Source of the DNA: Cylindrobasidium torrendii FP15055 ss-10
Lineage: Eukaryota > Basidiomycota > Agaricomycetes > Agaricales > Physalacriaceae
Direction: 5' to 3'
NCBI GenBank assembly: GCA_000934385.1
Contig: KN880659.1
Location: 15,172-38,442 of the forward strand
DNA length: 23,271 bases
Shown: in pieces, positions 1-11,600 of the stretch
Position numbering within the stretch: the stretch's first letter is position 1
Layout: every line of letters begins with the position of its first letter
Position numbers and translations under genes: made by a program
Notes under the pieces: model-generated
The model's input: only the letters and a program-made list of their open reading frames with translations
Told to the model about the DNA's origin: nothing
The model's database searches: none

Positions 1-1172
1 GGCCAAAGGGGGCCATGCGTTCCCATCACACGAAGCCAGTCAGCCTAGAAGTGCAGCCTAGGTGTCAGCGCACAGAAATGAGAAGTGACGCAGTGCTCGG
101 TGACCAACACAGGATTACGGTCGCCGACAGCGGTACTGGGGGCTTTTTGAAATCAAAATGAGGTTCCCAGGCTCTGTGACTCGTTGTTAATTCTTCCTGG
201 TCCGTACTTGTTTCGAACGAAAGTGTTCGACTTCGAAAGAGTACCTTTCCTTCCATTGTAGATCATAAGGACATTGTGTCCCGCCTCGCCTGGGTCGATA
301 GCCCAGAATGCGAGATGTTGGGTGCGCTGACCGCTGTCACGAACGGACGGTGTCCGTCGGTATCCAACATTGTGCTCACTCGTGATTACCCATTACAATT
401 TCATCGTCCGTTCTTCCAGTTCTCATGGGTATTTCCCACACTCTTTGACGCCGGCTTGATTTTTTGAGTCAATCCGGTAGGAAGCTCGAGAGCACAGCCG
501 GGTTCAAGAACGGACGTGCGAACGGCCGTGGATGATGGTGGGAGGTCAAAGAGAACGATGACACGTGCTATGGCATTTCCAGCATGCTATGCTTCCGCGG
601 ACGGAGACCCGCTTCGGGAGAGACTTCGTTCGAAGTGGAAGCGACCTTCTGGCCGAAGGCCTCCCAGAAAAGGCAACGAGCACCTGGAAGTTTCATCTCC
701 AGAGAAGAAAAAGAAGGCAGAGAACCATAGAAAAGCTGAAGTAGGATGAAGAAATCAAATTGAGAAGGCGAAGCACCACACTCTTTAAGATTTGTGTGTA
801 GTTTCGGGCGCTATGCCATGGCCAGCCAAGTGTGATGGTCATCAGTGACGCGATACGGGTTGCTGAAAAAAGACAAGAAGAGATTGTATCTTGGCATGGT
901 TTACTGTCCAGTATGTAGGGCAAAGACATGCTTACAAGGACAAGATACTACTATGAGTGTGTATGTACGTGTACGAGGAGAGAGTAGTAACAGTTCTAGC
1001 GGGTGGGAGCAGCGTGCAGAGCAAGAACAGTACGGTATAATATGCTACAAGTAAAGTAAGTACAGCAGAGGATATAGATAAATACGACGGCCTGCTATAA
1101 GCTATTGACGACAGTCAGGGGAAAGAAGATAGTACGTGACGCGGGGGAAACGCACGCATTATGATTTTGAGC
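1..1172. other. Left-edge non-coding stretch
   Basis: I see no gene I can defend here. Short open frames exist on both strands, none with a recognisable motif, signal peptide or consistent splice pattern. A pyrimidine-rich stretch on the minus strand around 695-735 precedes an ATG, but that frame closes after about 43 codons. Small hairpins occur, for example ACTTCG-TT-CGAAGT at 623-636. The part near 850-1172 is probably the 3' untranslated region of the minus-strand MYND gene. An exon of a gene lying mostly outside the window cannot be excluded. Confidence 0.5.
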
Positions 1173-1957
1173 TCACTTGTACGCGAGGAAGTAGGCAGAG
1201 AGGGCGGGGAGGTCGTTCGAGCCAGCGTCAGCGTACCCCTGCCTGCGGGATCCGTTGAACTTGAGGACGACGACGGGCCCGCACCAAGGCTTTGCGTTTG
1301 CACCGGCAGTAACATGGGCGATGGCGCGGTTTACGGGTGCGCTCTTTTGGAGGCAGGTGGGGGAGTACCAGAGGTTGAGTGGGAAGCGGAGTGGCTCGCC
1401 ATTGAGACCCTGCGTCAACACAATACCCTCGGCAATGTTGTCGGGGAAGTGGCTGTGGACCATGGGCACTGGGCATATGCCTTCCGTTGGCTTGTGGGAC
1501 GGGCGACACATAATATCGACCAGGCGCGCGCGCTCTGCTTCGGGGTCGAATAAGATGGCGGACACGGAATGGAAGCCTGGCTCGACGGAGGGATTGCGCG
1601 GGACGTCGTCGTACGCCGTTGGAGGAGAGTGCATTGACTGTTGTTGGTGGTAGTGTGCATGAGTGGAAGTTAGCGGTTGTTGCTGATGCTGAACTTGTAC
1701 TTGTGGTTGCTGAACCTGCTGCTGCAGCTGCTGTTGTTGCTGCAACGAGTAGTTCTGGCCGACGGGGACGCATTCCTTGCGATGGCGAGGCCAGTCCTGG
1801 ACGCGTTGTTAAAAATGCATCAGTTGTATAAACAAAGACGCACCGTGCCAAGATGGTCTGGGGTGCAGTACCATGCACTCTGACACCGACTACACCACAT
1901 GGATGTCGGGCGCGAACAGAGCGTACACGGCTGGTTGAGAGAGGGGTGCATAGACAT
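1173..1957 (-). CDS. MYND zinc-finger protein with Gln-rich linker
   Basis: Two exons on the minus strand, 1957-1844 and 1796-1173, joined over a 47-nt phase-0 intron (1797-1843, donor GTGCGT, acceptor CCAG), give 245 residues. The MYND finger is seen directly: C11-x2-C14, C22-x2-C25, C31, H35, H43 and C47, with the typical RCQSAWYC and DWPRHRKEC segments, and the intron splits it after residue 38. Residues 57 to about 95 are Gln/His-rich. Residues 116-245 look like a folded domain that I do not recognise. MYND fingers bind proline-rich peptides in partner proteins, so a protein-interaction role is likely, but the cellular function is unknown. The ATG at 1957 is the furthest upstream in frame after a stop. 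The family assignment is firm; the role is not. Confidence 0.85.
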
Positions 1958-2025
1958 GGCTAATAGCGACAGAAATCAGCAAAGTCGGGGGGAGTATCAA
2001 TGCAGACACTGAGCCCGTCGCCGCG

Positions 2026-2033
2026 TATTTAAA
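2026..2033 (-). promoter_or_regulatory. TATA-like element upstream of MYND gene
   Basis: On the minus strand the sequence reads TTTAAATA about 70 nt before the ATG of the MYND gene, a plausible core-promoter position. A second AT-rich element, TATATAAAGG, lies on the plus strand at 2048-2057, but it is about 340 nt from the Y14 start and may be unrelated. The call rests only on sequence and distance. Confidence 0.3.
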
Positions 2034-2079
2034 CGAAGCCCTAGTGGCTATATAAAGGGGTATATGTAAAAGGACCTAG

Positions 2080-2105
2080 TCACGATCGTGACAATCTGAG
2101 ATTGT
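2080..2105. promoter_or_regulatory. Two abutting perfect palindromes in divergent promoter
   Basis: TCACGATCGTGA (2080-2091) is a perfect 12-bp palindrome. It shares its last base with a second one, ACAATCT-G-AGATTGT (2091-2105), with 7-bp arms around one central base. They sit between the divergently transcribed MYND gene (start 1957) and Y14 gene (start 2391). Such dyads are typical of sites bound by dimeric transcription factors, but no factor can be named. Confidence 0.4.
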
Positions 2106-2390
2106 GAGGCACTGTTTGACGGAGGCAAAAAATCCCACTGAGCTGACGGACCAGTCCTCCACGTTAATTTTGCCACCCTGAGGCCTCCGCTGGTTCCCAC
2201 CTGTCATTCCCGCAGTATTACCACTTTTACCTGGATTATCCTTATCCGGCAAATTTTAACACTGAGTGATCGCGCTGTGAACTGGTTCAAAGTCCCCCGG
2301 AAACCGCCAGGCTCGGCTGGTCGGCCGCTCGGCCCGGCGCCGCGGCAGGCCACGCCCAACGCATCTGCAGCGACCACCATCACTTTCACC

Positions 2391-3074
2391 ATGTCTGACG
2401 ATGGAATGAACATTGACGAAAGTTGGTCATCTTTCCTGGCCGCACAATTCATTTTTACAAACAAGCTTTAGTGGGCGGTGCGGGCCCCATCCGCAAACGC
2501 GGTCGCGGACACAACAAGATGGGTTTGTGTTTTCAGGTTGGCCTTGCGCATTTGTGCTTACGCAACTCCCCGCAGAGGTGAACGAGGCGACGTCCGGAGA
2601 CGTTACGTATGACCGTGTCGAGTCCAAAGACGACATTAACGCTGCAAGATGTGCGTTTATTGATCGTGTATCTGTGGCGCATCAGCTAAACCCAGCCTTT
2701 TGCAGCGGTGGAAGGCTGGATCGTGCTCGTGACGGGCGTTTGGGAAGAGGCATCGGAGGAGGACATTCAGGACAAGTTTGCCGACTACGGCGACATCAAG
2801 AACTTGCACTTGAACCTTGACAGGCGAACAGGCTACGTCAAGGTGTGTTTATACGCATAAGCGTACGCGCCAGGCGGCTGATAATCCGCAGGGATACGCA
2901 CTGGTGGAATACGAGACGTTGGGAGAAGCGCAGGCAGCGATAGACGGTGCATCCGGCACGCAACTCATGGAACACACCATTCACTGCGACTTTGCATTTG
3001 TGCGCCCCCCGCCCACCGGGCCGCGCAAGGGCCGCATGCGCGGACGCAGCGCAAGCCCCGGACGGAGGAGATGA
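2391..3074 (+). CDS. RBM8A (Y14 orthologue): RNA-binding protein Y14, exon junction complex core
   Basis: Five exons (2391-2421, 2472-2522, 2576-2650, 2706-2842, 2892-3074) with introns of 49-55 nt encode 158 residues; human Y14 has 174. A single RRM spans about residues 54-136. RNP2 is IVLVTG (58-63), RNP1 is KGYALVEY (98-105), and the Y14 hallmark [12 protein letters not shown] is followed by [13 protein letters not shown]. The N-terminus carries a basic RKRGRG patch (18-23) and the tail is Arg/Ser/Gly-rich. In known systems Y14 pairs with Mago, locks eIF4A3 on spliced mRNA, and acts in mRNA export and nonsense-mediated decay. All exon junctions are phase-consistent and reproduce the family sequence. 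The first intron (donor GTTGGT) is the least certain because the N-terminus is poorly conserved. Confidence 0.93.
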
Positions 3075-3210
3075 CGAGGGAATTGGTAGAACGCAGTGTG
3101 GAATTATAGCGCGTATTTGTGTACTGTATTTTGCTTGCTACATCATGCCGAACTATGCGGCACCTTTTCCCACGCTCTGTCTTTGCCATCAGCCATCATC
3201 CCCTCAAGCC

Positions 3211-4177
3211 ATGCCACGCCCCAAAAAGGACGAGCCTGAGGATGAGCCCATGGGAAGCGCGTCGCAGGACGAAGATGAGACTGACGGCGAGGAAGAACAA
3301 AAGGACTACCCCGTTGAGAAAATCTACGGCAGGCGACAGAAGAAAGGCGCAAGGGTGCGTGCTCACTCCCGCCTTTGGCGCCTGTCATTGACGACTACCA
3401 TCTAGCCAGGCGTCTGGGAATATCACGTTCGCTGGGAGGGCTTCCCACCCGATGAAGACACCTGGGAGCCAAAGGAGAATTTAACGTACGCCTAGTTCGC
3501 CGGACCACCAACGCGTAGCTTACATATCTTCCAAAGAGGCTCGGAGGACCTCATGCGAAAACTAGATGAAGAAATGGACGCGAAGATAGCCGAAAAGAAG
3601 GCTGCTTCAGCCAACAAGTCAGCGAAGCGTTCGCGCCAGTCAGACGTGCGAGAGGCCGAAACTCCGACATCGAAGAAGGCGCGCTCAGCCTCTACGAACG
3701 GGAAGACGTACAGCAAACGCTCCAAATCCCGCCAGAGCTCGCCAGAGCGACAGGACGACGAGGATGAGGACGAGGACGAGGACATGGATAAACCCAAGAC
3801 AAACGACTCCGCCTCAGCAACGTCCACAGAGCCAGCCAAAATCGTGTCAATGCCGGAGAAATACAAGAAGCTCCCGTCCTGGGAAAACTTCATCTCAAAG
3901 GTTGAGACCGTAGAGTCCGAGGTGGACGGCGAGCTCTATGTGTTTTTCACGTGCGTGACTACCCCCTCCCCGATGCCTTTGTTTAGCTCACGTGACCTCT
4001 AGCACAAAGGACGGCGACAATGTGCGCGAGCCCTGTAGTCTTTGCCGGAAAAAGTTTCCGAACAAGGTACGCTCTTTCAACAGGCAGCTGATGTTATATT
4101 GGCTCATTCTAATATAGTTGTTTGACTTTTACGAGAAACATTTGAAGTGGCACAATCACGACACTGTGGACGCGTAG
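3211..4177 (+). CDS. HP1-type chromodomain/chromoshadow protein
   Basis: Five exons (3211-3354, 3406-3485, 3537-3950, 4003-4066, 4118-4177), with introns of 51-52 nt, encode 253 residues. The chromodomain covers about residues 31-75; Y33, W58 and F61 occupy the aromatic-cage positions that read methylated H3K9, and the segment ends with DTWEPKENL. A basic then acidic disordered hinge follows (about 80-180, with an Asp/Glu run near 148-158). The chromoshadow domain runs from about 187 to 246, from PSWENF to LFDFYEKHLKW; W245 matches the C-terminal Trp that helps bind PxVxL ligands. HP1/Swi6 proteins dimerise through this domain and build heterochromatin. A CxxC pair (C224, C227) lies within the shadow domain. 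The start is only 136 nt downstream of the Y14 stop, so the promoter must be compact. Confidence 0.92.
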
Positions 4178-6104
4178 GCATACCATCCTCGGGCCACCAT
4201 ACCTACTCCGTCTCTGTAATTTCTTGTTATTTTCCAGGCTTATACTTTGCAATGCCAGCCATCTGAACAGCGTCTACGTGCGCTCTACTCGAGACGATGT
4301 TGCAACCTTCTACCTGAGTATCATTTGGGAAACAATGCGTCCATTATAGGTGTACCCGTACGACTGAGACTTGAGTCAAGCGAAGTCGGAATGCATCACC
4401 CCAACCGCTGACTCGTGATCTAGTAGGTGTGCTTTCACTACACGCCTGTTTCAGAGTCGTTTTGCTCCCCCCACCCCAATCTTATTCAGCTCTTCTAAGC
4501 TATTCGATGGGGAATAATTTCGCATATCATCGTTGCTGATGAACAGGAAGCTCCTGGGCGCTCAACGATTAATGCGATAAGAGCTATAGTACTACGGGGA
4601 GTCCCTTCGGCTGACGTCGTGAGCAAAGACGACTAAGTGTAGCTCTAGGATCAGCCAGGTATGAATCCCGCACATTTTCACGCGGCCTCTGAAGCGCGCG
4701 CACCGTAGGTTCATTCGTAGGTTCCTGCGGCCGACAACTAAAATAATGCGCCGGTGCCACTGGAGTGTTCGAATAAATGGGACAACACGTTCATGAGATG
4801 AAGATAATGGTTGGATGAAGGCTAGATGAAGGCGTCTACATTCTTTGTGTCTACTCAAGAATTGATTACTATGAATATCCGAGCCCCGCCGCAAGTGCTG
4901 GCGGGAGCTAACGCGGGCAGCCTTCCCGCCTCCAGGTTGTAGAGCGAACGATGCTCAATTCGAATTTACTCACCTCGGCCTCAGGCCTCAGCCTCGAACT
5001 CGGTAAGATTGAATGAAATACAGCAGCTAAATTATTCTGTGACAATTCCGTAAGTCAAAGGCAACGATGCACGGGGATAAAGTCAATACATTTGCTCTGC
5101 ATTTGGACATCTTTGGTGGAGTTTGAATTCGAACTTGCGCCTGGATGATTTCTGTGTATTCTAGCTAACCATTACGCAGCACGGACATTGAGCTGGATTC
5201 GGGGCTAAGTCAATGAATTTGGATGTACATAAATTCGAGGCAGGGTTACTGAGACTGAGGATGCTTCAGCATAGCAGTCTAACCTTTTTTGGCGAAGACA
5301 ATGGGCCCCGATCCTTCCACCGGCGTACCATATACTCCATCTGGCCAGTGGTTCTCCGATATCATTTATCTCCTTCATACTGGTATGGTTTGCGTCGTGC
5401 ACTGGAGGTATATGGCTCCGTCAATGAACAAGGCCTGAGTCTGCTGTTCCTTTCCGACGCTTGCAGTGCGGTGGGATATCCGGCGAGCATTGAACTGTAT
5501 GATCATTATATTATTTTAATGGTTGCCTTTGAGGTATCGAAGAGCCTGCGACTATACGAGAGCTACTTATGCCAAGACGACGATGAGACGCTCAGACTCT
5601 TGAGTACCTGATAAATTACAGGGCTGTGGATTTGAGGCGTTCCCACGGAAAATTGTTGAGAGCACGCCTGGGCATCCCGTTAGCCAGGAAGACGAGTGCG
5701 CTGGAGCTTTTTTCTCGCTATTGCGGGCCAAGGATTAGCGAAAAGCTTCAAGCTGAACATGAGCTAGCGTGTCAAGAATAAAGCCTCCCAGGATTATCTG
5801 CCACCACACCGTGTATTAAAGAGAAAATACTGCAAATAAGCCACTTAAAATTCCTTCTGCGTAATCTCGCTCTTAAATATACCCTCGACTTTGCTTTCTG
5901 CCCATTATGGCACAACCAATCTCTGAGCGGCTGTATATGGGTCATGTGTAGATTGAACCAGTTTGAGAGACGATATGAGGCGTGCGAACAGTCCCGAGTA
6001 ACTGTATTGTTGTCCACATTAGTCTACAACTCGGTCGAGTTTGGCAAGTACGTGCCTCAAACGATGAGACTCAAACGGAAATCGATCCACCGGCAGAGCA
6101 TATC

Positions 6105-6405
6105 AAAGAACCTCAGTAGTAGTCGTGGAGATGAGGGCGATTCGAGGAGGGACAAGGGTGTGAGGAACATCATTTGTGCTTTTGTTTCCCCATCGCGGTT
6201 TGCCGTCTGAGTAGCGATGCTGCGAGAGCGTGTTGGGTAAATGTTGCTATGTACGCATGTTGAGGACCGTTGAGCCGCCTTGACCGAGTAGAACAAGGCC
6301 CTGGGAGTGCATGACGTGCTTCGACAATGATTTGGTATGCGGTATAGAGTCAGCTTGCTTCAAACGATCAAAAGAGTAGCCTTGTGAGATACAGTGTATT
6401 ACTTA
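6105..6405 (-). other. Possible exon relic after a strong splice donor
   Basis: On the minus strand a consensus donor GTAAGT begins at 6406, after a frame containing YFEPLNVTCGVMVMNQ. Downstream, a frame reads LGQGGSTVLNMRT, meets a TAG, and continues in phase to a segment ending IALISTTTEVL before a TGA. Another frame in the same place is open for over 100 codons, so which one, if any, was coding cannot be decided. This could be the 3' part of the candidate decayed gene upstream on the same strand, or chance. Confidence 0.15.
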
Positions 6406-7281
6406 CCTGATTCATTACCATGACCCCGCATGTCACATTGAGCGGTTCGAAGTAGATATCCGCGCTGAGAGATGAAAGGCTGGGAATGATGGTGGCATTG
6501 TAATCGGAAACGCAGTAATAGTAACTACTGAAATCCCTTGCGATGCGTTTGTGCCACCCGAATATGGTAGTCATTATTGCTGAGGAATACATGATTTAAA
6601 AGCTCAAACGCTCAAGCCGGACCATTGGCGTCGTCCACATCCCCCCGAGGGCGACCTGACACAAAGGATAACAGGTTATCCATGTTGTCGTTGATCCCTA
6701 CGGCCCAGATGCTTGCAGAATTAGGACAGCCCGGAAAGCCTGGAGCATCGCATTTCAGGCGTAAGCGAGCCAACATATTTGGATGCGTAGTTCGTGCAGG
6801 CAACTGGGCTCTTGAGAGGGTTCTAGGGCATGGGAGTCGGACGCGATTGCGACTCCGAGGTCCGTCCTTCGTTTCAGACTCGGGCGATATCTACTTGACT
6901 TACTTGCCGGAAGCTAGTCCCAAGTGATGCGTGGGAAAGTGATGAGTGGCGTTACCAACTACGCCTGGGGTCAAAGTGCGCGGTACTAGTTACAGTAAAA
7001 GAGGACTATCCCTTACTAAGCTTTGAAGAAGCGCACCCGAGATAGTACAGCTAGCGTCTGGCTGGCGTAACTATAGCTCTGTAGATGATTGGAATCACGA
7101 TGCATCTCACACCAAATCCGCTCGAACAAGTAGTCAAGCAATTTGTGTAACAGTTATAAATGGCAGAAGCTCAGTCTGGGGCCGAAGGATATGGGAGATA
7201 GAGCCGCAAAGAAAAGCGAATAGGAAGGTTGAGCGTACCGGGGTGTGATGGTAATGGTTCAAGGGCCAAACAATTGCTTAC

Positions 7282-8600
7282 GTTTAGCGATTCGAGGATC
7301 TGCGCCCGTTTGCCGATTGCATCCTCCGGCATCGCTGTGTGGCGCCTGCGAGTGTTATGGTGTATTGGTGTCTAGGCTACGCACAGGAAATCAAAGGAAG
7401 CTCAGTACGGGTAAGCAAAGCTAACTTCGATGGGGCATCTGGCTTCCTCAGGAGAGCGGAACAGGGAGCTAGGTGCGTGACTTCCGCGTCACTGGTGGCT
7501 TCCCAACTAAAGTGAGATAGAGGCTGCTTGCGTATCAGTTCAAAATGCACTCGGTATATTGTCGCTGGATTTGAGTGGCCATGAAGCATGTGGAAGGTAT
7601 CCTGAAAATAAGTGTATGCGTAAGTACTAGGTAGCTATGCGTTGTCTGGTAATCTTGAGTACACGCTTGGCACCAAATAGTCTTGTAGACGAAAGCAGCA
7701 TTTGAATACACAGTTGATTTGAAAGATCGTCGCTAAAGGTGGTCCCGTGTAATCCAGATGCAACCAAGTCGTTGTCCGATCATCCCATTGTTTGCTTGAT
7801 TAGGGAGTTCAATGGCGGGATTTCAGCTCTACTCATGCTATCACCAGACTGTCAATCTAGCGCCGTGAGAATCACGGTTAGAATACAAGCGAAATATATG
7901 ATTCTGCGAAAACGCCTCCGTGCCTCCAGCGAAACGAAAAGGAGAACCTAAACAACTGGTGTTACAGTGATTGGAAGAGAGCGTGAAATGAATAGATGTA
8001 CACCTTAGTCTTTGCAGCACATTTAGGTCATGCAATACAAAGAGGGATCATGGCAGTGTATATTGGTACTGCGGTGAGTATTCGAGCCGACGCACGACCT
8101 GAATCAAAGAGAAAGCATAGTTATAGGTAAACGCCGGTTCAAGTGCTCTTTCAGACTTTTGTCACGCTGTACTTACGAGGAGCAAGATCACCGTCGTCTG
8201 TGTGGTTGGTTTCCAATAGTCAGACTCCGTCGTCATCGGAGGAACTTAATTGTCCCATTACACAGGCGCATGCACCGGTGCAGTTTGCGTTGCCTAACAC
8301 GATCCCATTTAGAGCAGTTCCTCGTTCTTGTAGACCGAGAGCCTAAATGGCGTTAACGCCTCACGCTCGAGCCTATCGCTCCGGCACGTTAGGGAACACG
8401 CTCATGAAGATCGAGTTTAAAACACAATTTGCCAAACCGTAGAAGACAGCCTTGCTCAAACTTCGATCCGGGGATTGAATCACCATTGGCTGGCAGAAAC
8501 AGGCTATGCCTACATATAACAGCGCCATCAGTAAGCATGTATCGTCAATCATCAAGTTGAACGCGTATGGCAGCTTTGCGTCATTGGCGTGTCCATACAT
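7282..8600 (-). pseudogene. Candidate decayed multi-exon gene (weak support)
   Basis: Six minus-strand segments (8600-8400, 8342-8177, 8098-8004, 7947-7663, 7601-7385, 7334-7282) can be joined in phase across GT-AG gaps of 50-78 nt, several with good donors such as GTAAGT and GTGCGT. The first begins with ATG at 8600 and contains two hydrophobic stretches; a third follows near 7900. In the joined frame there are four stops, at 8222-8220, 8030-8028, 7854-7852 and 7782-7780, and all four are TGA. That is what CGA-to-TGA (CpG decay) or TGG-to-TGA changes would produce. No family was recognised. I chose segments and frames for openness, so the apparent structure is partly circular; it may be chance. 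Confidence 0.25.
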
Positions 8601-8699
8601 CGTGATCGTGTCAGGTACATCACGTGCTACCGTCTTCCCTTTTGCTGTGACCACGACGATCTAAGAAAACGCGCCGCAACGAGCGCTAAGCGCCAAACA

Positions 8700-11600
8700 A
8701 TGGAAAACTCTGAACGTTATCGCGGGGACCTGTCGAAAAGGAGGTCCGTGTTCGATGTCGAGCGTGAACCGCCGGTTCAAGACCCCTTGACCCGAGGATC
8801 AGGGTTTGCTCGCGCTGGATCCAGCCAACAACGGGGCGCGTCGCGGAGCCAGCCAAAGGGGAAGACAGTCATGAGGGTTCTGCGCGGAGACACGCCGGAC
8901 GGCACCGTTGCACTCTCCAGCGACAGCGACAGTGCCGACGAATTGGACACACTATCGCCCCGCAAGGCAAACAAAATAAGGAATCTCGAAGGGTCAATGC
9001 CACGCATGCAGAATCCGTACAATCGACTGGGGAAGATACCAAAGAAGGGCAGCAGTCAGTCGAGCAGCCAGCCAGCATCAGAGTCACAGTCACGTTCCAA
9101 GTCACCTACCAAATCCACTTCTTCTATCTTCAACGACGACGATAGCGATGGCCTCCCTGAATGTATCAAATCCCCTAATCCTGAACCACGTCGGCCCACT
9201 GCAGATTCCTCCAAACTCAAATCTACGGAGGCAGCACCCAAGCCCAAGAAAGTCGGACCTATAAAACCCCCCACGAAGGCTGCATTCTCTGAACGCAGGA
9301 CTGGGCCCTCCAAACCCAGAAATGACTTGCTCAAGTCCAAGCCAGAGCCCAAGTCTCAGCCCGAACCCCCGACATCGAAACCAGAGCGTCCAAAACCGCG
9401 ACCCGCGCGGAAGCCCAAGCCACCAGAATCCGACGCTGACACTTCGCTCGAAGTCACCGACTCCAAGCCCGCGCCCGCTGTGCGACGGCCTGCGCCGCTT
9501 CCCGTATCGCCTCCCTCTTCCATTGACAAGGGCAAGCAGAAAGCAGCACCCGCGCCCCATCCTTCACTCGTCTCGAACAAAGACAAGGGGAAACAACCAT
9601 CAAAGAGCTTGACGCAAGGCAAACAGGCCTCTTTGCCTACTCCATCGTCTTCCCAAAGCTCTCTTAATGGCGGCAAGTCCAAGCCCAGCAAAGGGAAGCC
9701 TAGGCCGAGACGCGTGTTGTCTTCAGAAGAACGCTCGGACGAGGAGAAGGGTCCACAGCCTGCGCCATTTCCAGTCAATCTCAGCCCCGTCAAGGCAGTG
9801 ACCGCTCCCAAGCCTGCCACATTCCCTGTTAGCCCACCCAAGCGCGCGTCGAAACCAAAGCCAGCTGCGTTTCCTGTCATCTTCAGCCCTGGTCACAAGC
9901 GAACGTCGGACAGCTCAGATGGAGAGAGATCTTCGAAAAAGATGAGGCAGGCGTCTCGAAGGTGCGCCTTGGCTCATCGAGTATCGCTGCCTAATTAACC
10001 TATCTCCAGCTCGCCCACCCTGCCCAACATCGACGATACTGGTATGACAGCGATTCTATCTCCCGCTCAATACTGACTATACGTATAGTATGTTTCGACT
10101 CGCCAGACCCGGACACACTTTGCCCCTTTTGCGACAAACAATTGCCCGCGAACCCCACACCTGTCCTGCGCAAAATACTCAAGCTTGCTATCAAGAGGTC
10201 CCGATCGTGTCCTCGACCACTGAACCCAAACGGGCGTCAGGCGGACCTTGTGGACGTCTTTGTTCCGGTCTGCCAACGGCATCGTTTCGAAAGTGATCTC
10301 CTCCCTGAAGCCGAAGCCAAGGGCTGGCCGAAGGAAATCGAGTTCGACAGGGTAGAGAAACGCGTTAAGCAGCTCCGAGACGATCTCAAGGACCTCATTA
10401 CCGACCCCGAAATCCGCACCAACAATCGTTTCTGGGTTGAGGTTATGAGTGAGATCAAGAAGAAGGGTGCGCTGGGGGCAACAAAAATGCAGAACCAGTT
10501 TGCAAATTTCGACAAGACCCAACCTGGATAGTTCGTCTTCTACCTGCCCGCCGGCTGGTGGTACATGCTAATCGGCCTTCTAGCTATGGCGAGCAGGGCG
10601 CTGCGGTCATTCAGAATACGCTTTACAACATGTTCCCACCGTCGATGATGGACCAGAACGCCATCAAGCCCATTTCACCTGCCGACTTTATTGCGAGGGT
10701 GCTGGTCCCCGAAACTGCACTGTGCTTAATTGCGGAAGACTGTAAGACCCACAAGTCACAGGCGTTGAAGATCCTGCGGGAAAGCAGTGCTTACGGTGCG
10801 GCAATGTTTCCTGCGGATGACGGTAGCGCCAAGGCCAAGAAGAGCCCGGACGACGACGATGAAATGGACGTTGCGGACAGGATTATGTTGAAGAGAGCAA
10901 TGAAGCGCCGCGCAGAGATTAAGGTGGAGGAGGCAGTCGAGAGAAAGGTCAAAGCGGACGAGAATAGAGCAAGACGGCCAAAGCCCAAGTTGGTCAAGAA
11001 TTCGAAGATCAATGGGGCGGCGACGACGGATGGATCGGACGCGGAGATGGCGGACTTGGATGCTTGGGAGCTAGGGTCGGATGTCGAGGATAACAAAAAA
11101 GCATCTGGCACGTGGAGTAGGTCGATGCTGGATGACGGAGATTCGAGCGGCGACGATGATATGACTGCAGACCTACCGTGGTCGCGGTCGAAGCCCAGTT
11201 CACCCAAGAAGCGCAATCTTTCGCGGTTCCCGTCCATGGAACAACCGCCCCCAAAACGCAAACTGCAGTATTCGTCGGATGGTTTCTCGGAGCATGAAGA
11301 CACGACATGGGGGGCCTCGCGCGCGCGCTCGTCGAAGAACACATCGCCTAAGAAGGCTTCTCGGTCAGCCTCCCGGAATGCGTCAAGATCAAGGTCGTCC
11401 TCTGTCGAGGTTGTAGAGGCGACCCCAAAGAGACTGCCGCCTGCGTCGTCGGACATGGAGCTGGGTTCGGAGGACACGCCGAGACCAGCGAGGAGCAAGA
11501 AGATGCCAACATACGGAGATGTTGGGCAAGGGAGCTTCAGGCCGCTCTTGGCTGCGGCGAAGAGGGTGCCGACAAGAAGATTCCCAAGTGTGGAAATGCA

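Larger units (their letters stand above)
4178..8699. other. Gene-poor block of about 4.5 kb
   Basis: Between the HP1 stop and the RTC4-like gene I find no intact gene. Open frames of 60-130 codons occur on both strands, about as many as chance would give in this length, and none has a recognisable motif. The longest plus-strand frame (5213-5611, 132 codons) is unassigned. Several minus-strand segments can be linked by plausible 50-61-nt introns (see the candidate pseudogene at 7282-8600). No terminal repeats, transposase or reverse transcriptase motifs were recognised. In a genome this compact the block stands out as relic or regulatory DNA. Confidence 0.5.

Noticed and set aside
1228..1878. 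A 216-codon minus-strand frame rich in Arg and Ala overlapping the MYND gene.
   Set aside because: It is out of frame with the complete MYND finger and reads through its intron; composition is that of a shifted frame of Gln-repeat DNA.
5213..5611. A 132-codon plus-strand open frame in the gene-poor block.
   Set aside because: No motif, signal or splice context; its length is not exceptional for chance among six frames in 4.5 kb.
6612..6927. Overlapping open frames on both strands.
   Set aside because: No recognisable domain, both strands open over the same stretch, and no clear splice partner.
7282..8600. Idea that the four TGA codons are read as amino acids (recoding, or mitochondrial-type code in a NUMT).
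   Set aside because: The segments are joined through spliceosomal-type gaps, no mitochondrial protein is recognisable, fungi lack selenocysteine machinery, and the coding evidence is itself weak.
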